This document shows positions 59,389 to 64,000 of a stretch of 64,000 nucleotides of DNA, one piece after another (the stretch's first letter is position 1; each line of letters opens with the position of its first letter). Source of the stretch: Oikopleura dioica (lineage: Eukaryota > Chordata > Appendicularia > Copelata > Oikopleuridae); assembly GCA_907165135.1 (NCBI GenBank), contig OU015568.1:3232501-3296500 (forward strand), read 5' to 3'. The notes under the pieces were generated by a model, which was given only the letters and a program-made list of their open reading frames with translations, had not been told where the DNA came from and did no database searches. Both the position numbers and the translations under genes were made by a program.

Positions 59389-60393
59389 ATGGTTCTTCGT
59401 GTTGGTTTGATTCAAATGGCAGTTGGTTCTTGCAAAAAGACCAACTTGCAAAACGCGGTCAAACTGATCAAGCAGGCCTCTGATCAAGGCGCAAAACTAG
59501 TGACACTGCCAGAATGTTTCAATTCGCCGTATGGAACGCAGTTTTTCGCCGAGTACGCTGAAAACATTCCTGGAAACAGTTCTTCTACTATCGCCAACGC
59601 TGCCAAAGGTGAACCTTTCTCACCCGCATTCTAGCACTGTTTTCAACTCCTTTTTTTAGAAAACAATGTGCATATAATCGCTGGATCAATTCCTGAGCGC
59701 GAAGGCGACAATCTGTACAATACCTGTTGCATTTTCGACAATAAAGGAGAACTAATCGATACTCACAGAAAAGTTCATCTTTTTGATATCGATATTCCCG
59801 GCAAAATTACGTTCAAAGAGTCCGAAGTTCTCAGCGCTGGAACTAAAGGTAAACAGCTTTCGTTAGCTGAAGACAACAATAATTTTCGTCTTTCTTTAAC
59901 GATTACCGAGGCCTTTTGTTGTTGAGTTGTTTTTTAAATGTGATTTAGGAACGATGTTTGACGTTGACAGCGTGAAAATTGGCGTGGGAATATGCTACGA
60001 TATCCGGTTTCCCGAGTTGGCATGGAAATACCGTCGCGAAGGGGCAAAAGTACTCGTCTACCCAGGCGCTTTTAATCTCACCACAGGCGCAGCTCATTGG
60101 GCCAAGCTTCAGATCGCCCGTGCGCTCGACAATCAAGTTAAGCTCCCATAAGTTCCTACAGCTTCTTTTTACTCGATTTCTAGTGCTTCGTCATGACAGC
60201 ATCGCCTGCACGTGATATGAATGCGACTTATCACGCTTGGGGTCATTCAATGGCAGTGAATTCCTGGGGCGAGATTCTTTGTGAAGCTGATGCGGGAGAA
60301 GAAGTTCTTGTTGTGGATTTGGACTTGGACTCACTCGAAGAAACGAGAAAGAATATTCCGATCAGTAAACAACGAATGCCAGAGTGCTACTAG
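59389..60393 (+). CDS. NIT2: Omega-amidase NIT2 (nitrilase family)
   Basis: Four exons, 59389-59608, 59660-59848, 59949-60136 and 60184-60393, give 268 residues, close to the 276 of human NIT2. The nitrilase triad is present: Glu in [11 protein letters not shown], Lys in [13 protein letters not shown], Cys in [15 protein letters not shown]. Other family blocks are [14 protein letters not shown] and [18 protein letters not shown]. The enzyme hydrolyses alpha-ketoglutaramate and alpha-ketosuccinamate to the keto acids. The start [13 protein letters not shown] fits the family. The 122-bp spacer after POLR1D ends with a pyrimidine-rich CTCTGCAG, 38 bases before the ATG, so co-transcription is possible. 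Confidence 0.93.
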
Positions 60394-60574
60394 TTAATAT
60401 TGATAGTAACAATTCGTTACAGTTGAAAGTTTCCAAGTTCAATCATGCCTTTTTGATTTATGCTATTCCTTTGATATGATATATCAGCCCATGTGTAATT
60501 TTCGTGTCATTTATTCAATAAAAATATGATTAAATCGCAACAAGGTTTTACTCCGTAAACAGTCCGTAGAACTT

Positions 60575-61162
60575 CTAATTGAACAAACTCAAGCAAATGC
60601 TGTCGAAAATCATCATCATGAGTCCAGCAATCACGCTGAGCACCAAAACTAAAAAAAAACTAGCTTTTCCGCCAATTTTATTATCAGTACGAACCTGCTT
60701 TGCCACAAGAGTTCGGTTCATACTGGACGAGTTCCCCTTCGATACGAACTTTTCTTTGTAGTCCTCGCCGAGTTAACATGAAGATTGATGCGAGGATGCA
60801 TAATAAAGAGAAAGCCAGAGAGCCAATTCGTACGCCTATTCGTGGGTTAAGGCCCTCAAATCCCCAAATAAAGATGATGTTGTAGATGATCGGAAACACA
60901 ATAAGAAAGCTAGCTTTTTATTTCACCAAAGTTTTCTGTATTAATACCTGGCAAAAGTGTCCGTCCCGTGCCATTTCTCTCGATTGACGCCTTCCTTATT
61001 GCCACAACAACAACAAAGCACAAAGCTTGAAACAATTGCAATGAATCCCCACAGTTGCGGAAATAACGCAAGTGAAAAGAAACAAGTTGCATACAGCCCA
61101 AAATCTGTATCGTAATAAGGATCGTAAACAGGCATATTAATCCATTCCTGGTAAACACTCAT
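60575..61162 (-). CDS. Small four-helix membrane protein
   Basis: Three exons, 61162-60948, 60909-60695 and 60648-60575, with consistent phases encode 167 residues. Four hydrophobic segments are seen: ATCFFSLALFPQLWGFIAIV running into SSFVLCCCC, then FLIVFPIIYNIIFIWGF, RIGSLAFSLLCILASIFML and VLVLSVIAGLMMMIFD. A CCCC cluster follows the first helix, a likely palmitoylation site. The tetraspan layout recalls MARVEL/claudin-like proteins, but no W-x-L-W-C-C or CCG signature is present, so no family is assigned. It converges on NIT2, with stops 181 bp apart. Confidence 0.55.
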
Positions 61163-61375
61163 CTCGCTAAATCTTTTTAAGAGTGAGGGCTAGACCATTG
61201 ACTTTTATAGTTAATACCATTTTGATCGCAAATATAATCACTTTATCCTTCCTACCATAGGATAAAAGGCTTTGTCAAACTACTGACGGTTATACTGTCA
61301 AAGCTGGGCGGATGCCTAACTTCCTTTTCATCATTCAATTTCAGACCAAAATGGAACTGATGGAATTCATTTAGA

Positions 61376-63170
61376 ATGATTCTCATATCATCTCTGTTTT
61401 TCCTTGTATGTACAGGAAAAGAAACAGAGAATCGAAATGACGTGGTCGAATTCGACGGGAACCTAGTCAACCTGATCAAGCAAAACGACTTCGTGCTCTC
61501 CTCCTTCTACGCTCCCTGGTGCGGCCATTGCAAAGCCCTCAAACCGACCTGGGAAAAGCTCGGACCCAGAATGGCCGAGTTAGGAATTATCATCGGCCAA
61601 GTTGACTGCACAGAACACACAGACATCGCTGCTCGTTACGCCGTCCGGGGTTTCCCGACCATCAAACTTTTTCGACGAGGAAGAGCGATCGATTACGAAG
61701 GAATGAGAGATGCCGACTCAATCGTTGCTTGGGCACAGAAGGCTTCGGGACCGGCGGTGAGAAGTTCTGCTAGATTGATCAACGATCTGATTGCAATTAA
61801 TGGAGATCCGATGTTTATTTACAACGGACCAGGCAAGTGGTTTGAAAATTCAATGAAAACGCTGCTATTTCTATAAAAATTCATTATCGGAATGGAAAAA
61901 CAAAATTTCTGACCAACCAAAAAGACACTAAAAGCTCCTTGTACACCGAATTCGCCCTCCTTGCTGAAGAAAACCTACCCAACATCCTTTTCGCCCGCAA
62001 CAAAACCCTAAGCGACGAAGAATCCGTCTCAGTCATCAAAGACGAAGGTATCTTCCACTTCAAATTGGAAGAAGCTGGCTCAATGGCGGACTTTGTCAGC
62101 GGCGAACGATTTTCATCCTTCCCATCTCTTACTGGAAAACTAGCGAGAGATAGTGTTGAGGGTGGCAAGTTTTTTGCTCTTTACGTCGCTCAAGGTAAAT
62201 CATCGAGGTCTTCATGTTTTTCAACCCTTTTTAGATGAAAAAGACGTGCGAACACATTTGGTGAAATCTATCGCCCGAGATCGTTCAAAACCAGCTCCCG
62301 GATTCGCTTTCTCGCACGCTACTGGCTCCCAATTCTTGAGATTGGTGAACCACATGACTTCGAGAAAAGATGTCGGAGCTGGGGAACTTCTTGTCCTCCC
62401 TCCTGGATCGATCAACGGTCGCTTTTACAGGAAAATGGCTACTCATTATTCGTTATATAAACGCGTTTATACTTGAAGCCGCAAACGGCTTCTGGATCTT
62501 GGTCAAAAATAAATAACCAACAAAAGATTTGATATCGACGCTGAAACGACCCGGGAAGAAATCATCCGATTCCTGCTAGACATTCAAAATGGAAAAGAAG
62601 AGCTTCTCGGCGAAAGCCCTTTTCAAGAGCCGTGAATGACATGATCGGCTCGTTCATCGAACTCTTCCAGAAACAACCAATCATGGCTGGAATGATCAGT
62701 TAGTCTCTAGAATCAAGAATTGATAGATAATTGCAATTTTAGTTGGTTTTCCGACAATTTTGATCGCTTTTGTCATTTGGGGCGTTTGCTCAGTCCCGGA
62801 AGTTGAAGAAGGAGAGCCGATTTATGACGAATCAGATGCCGAGAAAGACTCCGAAAGCGAAACAGAAGCCAGCGAAAGCCCAGAAGAAGAAAATATCGAC
62901 CAGAAAGACAAACAAGGTAAAGAGAATTGTTTTGACTCAACAAAAAGCGACTCTTGTAAAAATTTTTTCATGGGAATGTCCGCTCGAAACTTTCCATCAA
63001 CTCGAGTTGAAGCTGTATTTTGGCGCGAAAATGCGCTTTTTGCTCGAAATTTCCCGAAAATTCGAGAAGAATCTTTTCAACCAATCAAAGTTCTTTTCCT
63101 TCAAAATCCAATTTTAGCCGAACCCGTCCGCCGCCGACCAAAACGCAAAACTGCCCACACGGATGACTGA
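61376..63170 (+). CDS. TMX3: Thioredoxin-related transmembrane protein 3, with one T-run frameshift
   Basis: Six exons, 61376-61832, 61925-62194, 62235-62430, 62527-62698, 62743-62916 and 63118-63170; 440 residues once one missing base is allowed for. It has a signal peptide (MILISSLFFLVCTG) and an ER thioredoxin domain with active site FYAPWCGHCKALKPTWEKL and cis-Pro block VRGFPTIKLF. Redox-inactive thioredoxin-like domains follow, then one membrane helix (IGFPTILIAFVIWGVCSVP) and an acidic cytosolic tail ending in KRKTAHTDD. It is an ER disulphide isomerase. Intron 61833-61924 is GC-AG and intron 62431-62526 is GA-AG. In exon 4 the frame must shift by one base at the T run 62630-62633, after GESPF, to continue AVNDMIGSFIELFQKQP. 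I take this as a sequence error. Confidence 0.9.
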
Positions 63171-63498
63171 AGCCTTAAATTTTTAAAAAATTTCAGGGCG
63201 CCTTCCATTCTTAGAGAAAAATTGAAAACTGCTACCTTTTGTGCGAAAAATTCTTCAAATCCTCCCTTTTTTTGGTTTTTCTATTCTTCACAATTTCTTT
63301 TGTTCTTGTTTACCTCTTGTTTTTCCCGTTGTTTCGTTATTTTCGCGAATTTGAAATTTTGAATTTTCGAAAATTATTTTTTTCTAGAATCTGATCCTCA
63401 ACGTTATTATGCCGAAGCGGCAAAATTCAGAATTACAGAGAGAGAAAAACTTCTATTTTTCGTCTTTTTTTCAGATTGAATTTTGAAAAAATACAGAG
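63171..63498. other. Intergenic TMX3 to CCT8
   Basis: This T-rich spacer of 328 bp holds no gene. An acceptor-like TTTTTTTCAG ends at 63474, 24 bases before the CCT8 ATG, consistent with a trans-spliced or 5'-UTR-spliced messenger. Confidence 0.4.
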
Positions 63499-64000
63499 AT
63501 GGCGTTTCACGTTCCAAGAGGTGGTCTTCAGCAGATGATGAAAAAGGGAACCAGGTAAAAGTTTATATAAAAATAGATCGTTGAAACATGTCGTCAATTT
63601 TAATTCCTTTTTCAGATATCTGGAAGGCAAAGAAGAAGTCGTCTTCGATTCAATTTCAACGATCAGAGAGCTCGGCGACACTACCAAGACAGCATACGGT
63701 CCCTTTGGAATGAACAAAATCGTCCAGAATCACATTGAGAAGCTCTTCTTGACTTCTGATGCCGCAACAATGATCAAGGAGCTTGATATTCGACACCCGG
63801 CGGCGAAAATGGTCGTCATGGCTGCTCATCAGCAGGAAGAAGAATGCGGTAAGTTATTTTAAATCGAATTCTTTTAACCCCATTTTCAGGCGATGGAACA
63901 AACGGATGTGTGATGCTGACCGCCTCGATCCTCCACGAAGCCGAGTATCTCCTCCGAATGGGTTTGGCCGTCCCTGAGCTCGTCTCTGGCCTCCAAGCTG
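63499..64000 (+). CDS. CCT8: T-complex protein 1 subunit theta, 5' part
   Basis: Exons 63499-63554, 63616-63848 and 63890 to the window edge are in frame. The protein starts MAFHVPRGGLQQMMKKGTR. It contains the theta-type ATP-domain blocks TTKTAYGPFGMNKIV, LFLTSDAATMIKELDIRHPAAK and GDGTNGCVML, with the GDGT nucleotide-binding motif, matching human CCT8. It is one of eight subunits of the cytosolic CCT chaperonin that folds actin and tubulin. The remainder lies right of the window. Confidence 0.93.

Noticed and set aside
1-64000. tRNA, rRNA or spliced-leader RNA genes
   Set aside because: I looked for A-box/B-box pairs and cloverleaf-capable stretches while reading but found none I could support; a covariance-model scan would be needed to exclude them.

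Overview
The window is nuclear DNA of a compact animal genome, most probably a larvacean tunicate close to Oikopleura. Reasons: chordate/metazoan genes broken by very small introns (many 35-100 nt), spacers of a few tens to hundreds of bases on both strands, splice-acceptor-like sequence just upstream of several start codons (as expected for spliced-leader trans-splicing and operons), a chitin synthase, two secreted proteins that look like extracellular-house components, and a large set of non-canonical GA-AG introns, a peculiarity known from larvaceans. The species is an inference, not proven. All exon models were built by hand from reading frames and family alignments.

Layout. 1-9.5 kb: unidentified minus gene (partial), NUDCD1 (+), small secreted protein (+), a carbohydrate sulfotransferase (-), a small hypothetical (-) and a small membrane protein (-). 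9.8-23.4 kb: a 1614-residue thrombospondin-repeat secreted protein (+), TMEM254-like (-), chitin synthase over 6 kb (+), a small coiled-coil tail-anchored protein (-). 23.5-24.8 kb: a hAT-like non-autonomous transposon with target-site duplication. 25.2-33.6 kb: PFDN5 (+), rolling-stone-like membrane protein (+), basic secreted protein (-), uronyl 2-sulfotransferase (-) with a coiled-coil gene nested antisense in its intron, creatine kinase with a myristoylation-type N-terminus (+). 33.6-38.9 kb: gene-poor, repeat-bearing stretch. 38.9-43.6 kb: phospholipase-A2-like secreted protein with lost catalytic residues (+), small membrane protein (+), ABCB7 (+). 44.3-48.3 kb: SLC34 phosphate transporter, a Cys-tailed small protein and SSR2 (all -). 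48.6-64 kb: RRP8 and ATAD2 (52 bp apart), membrane-anchored fatty-acid-binding-like protein, POLR1D, NIT2, a four-helix membrane protein (-), TMX3 and the start of CCT8.

The most notable signals are: (i) twelve well-supported GA-AG introns, several of which decide gene structure (one joins what looks like two genes into one chitin synthase); (ii) a 487-bp inverted-repeat element with an 8-bp duplication sitting inside the conserved ATAD2 bromodomain region, where frame is kept only if it is spliced as a GG-AG intron, i.e. a probable transposon-born intron; (iii) two one-base losses in T runs (chitin synthase, TMX3) best explained as homopolymer sequence errors.

Most genes are housekeeping and functionally unrelated. 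Loose themes are extracellular matrix and glycan synthesis (chitin synthase, two sulfotransferases, two house-like secreted proteins) and proteostasis (PFDN5, CCT8, TMX3, SSR2).
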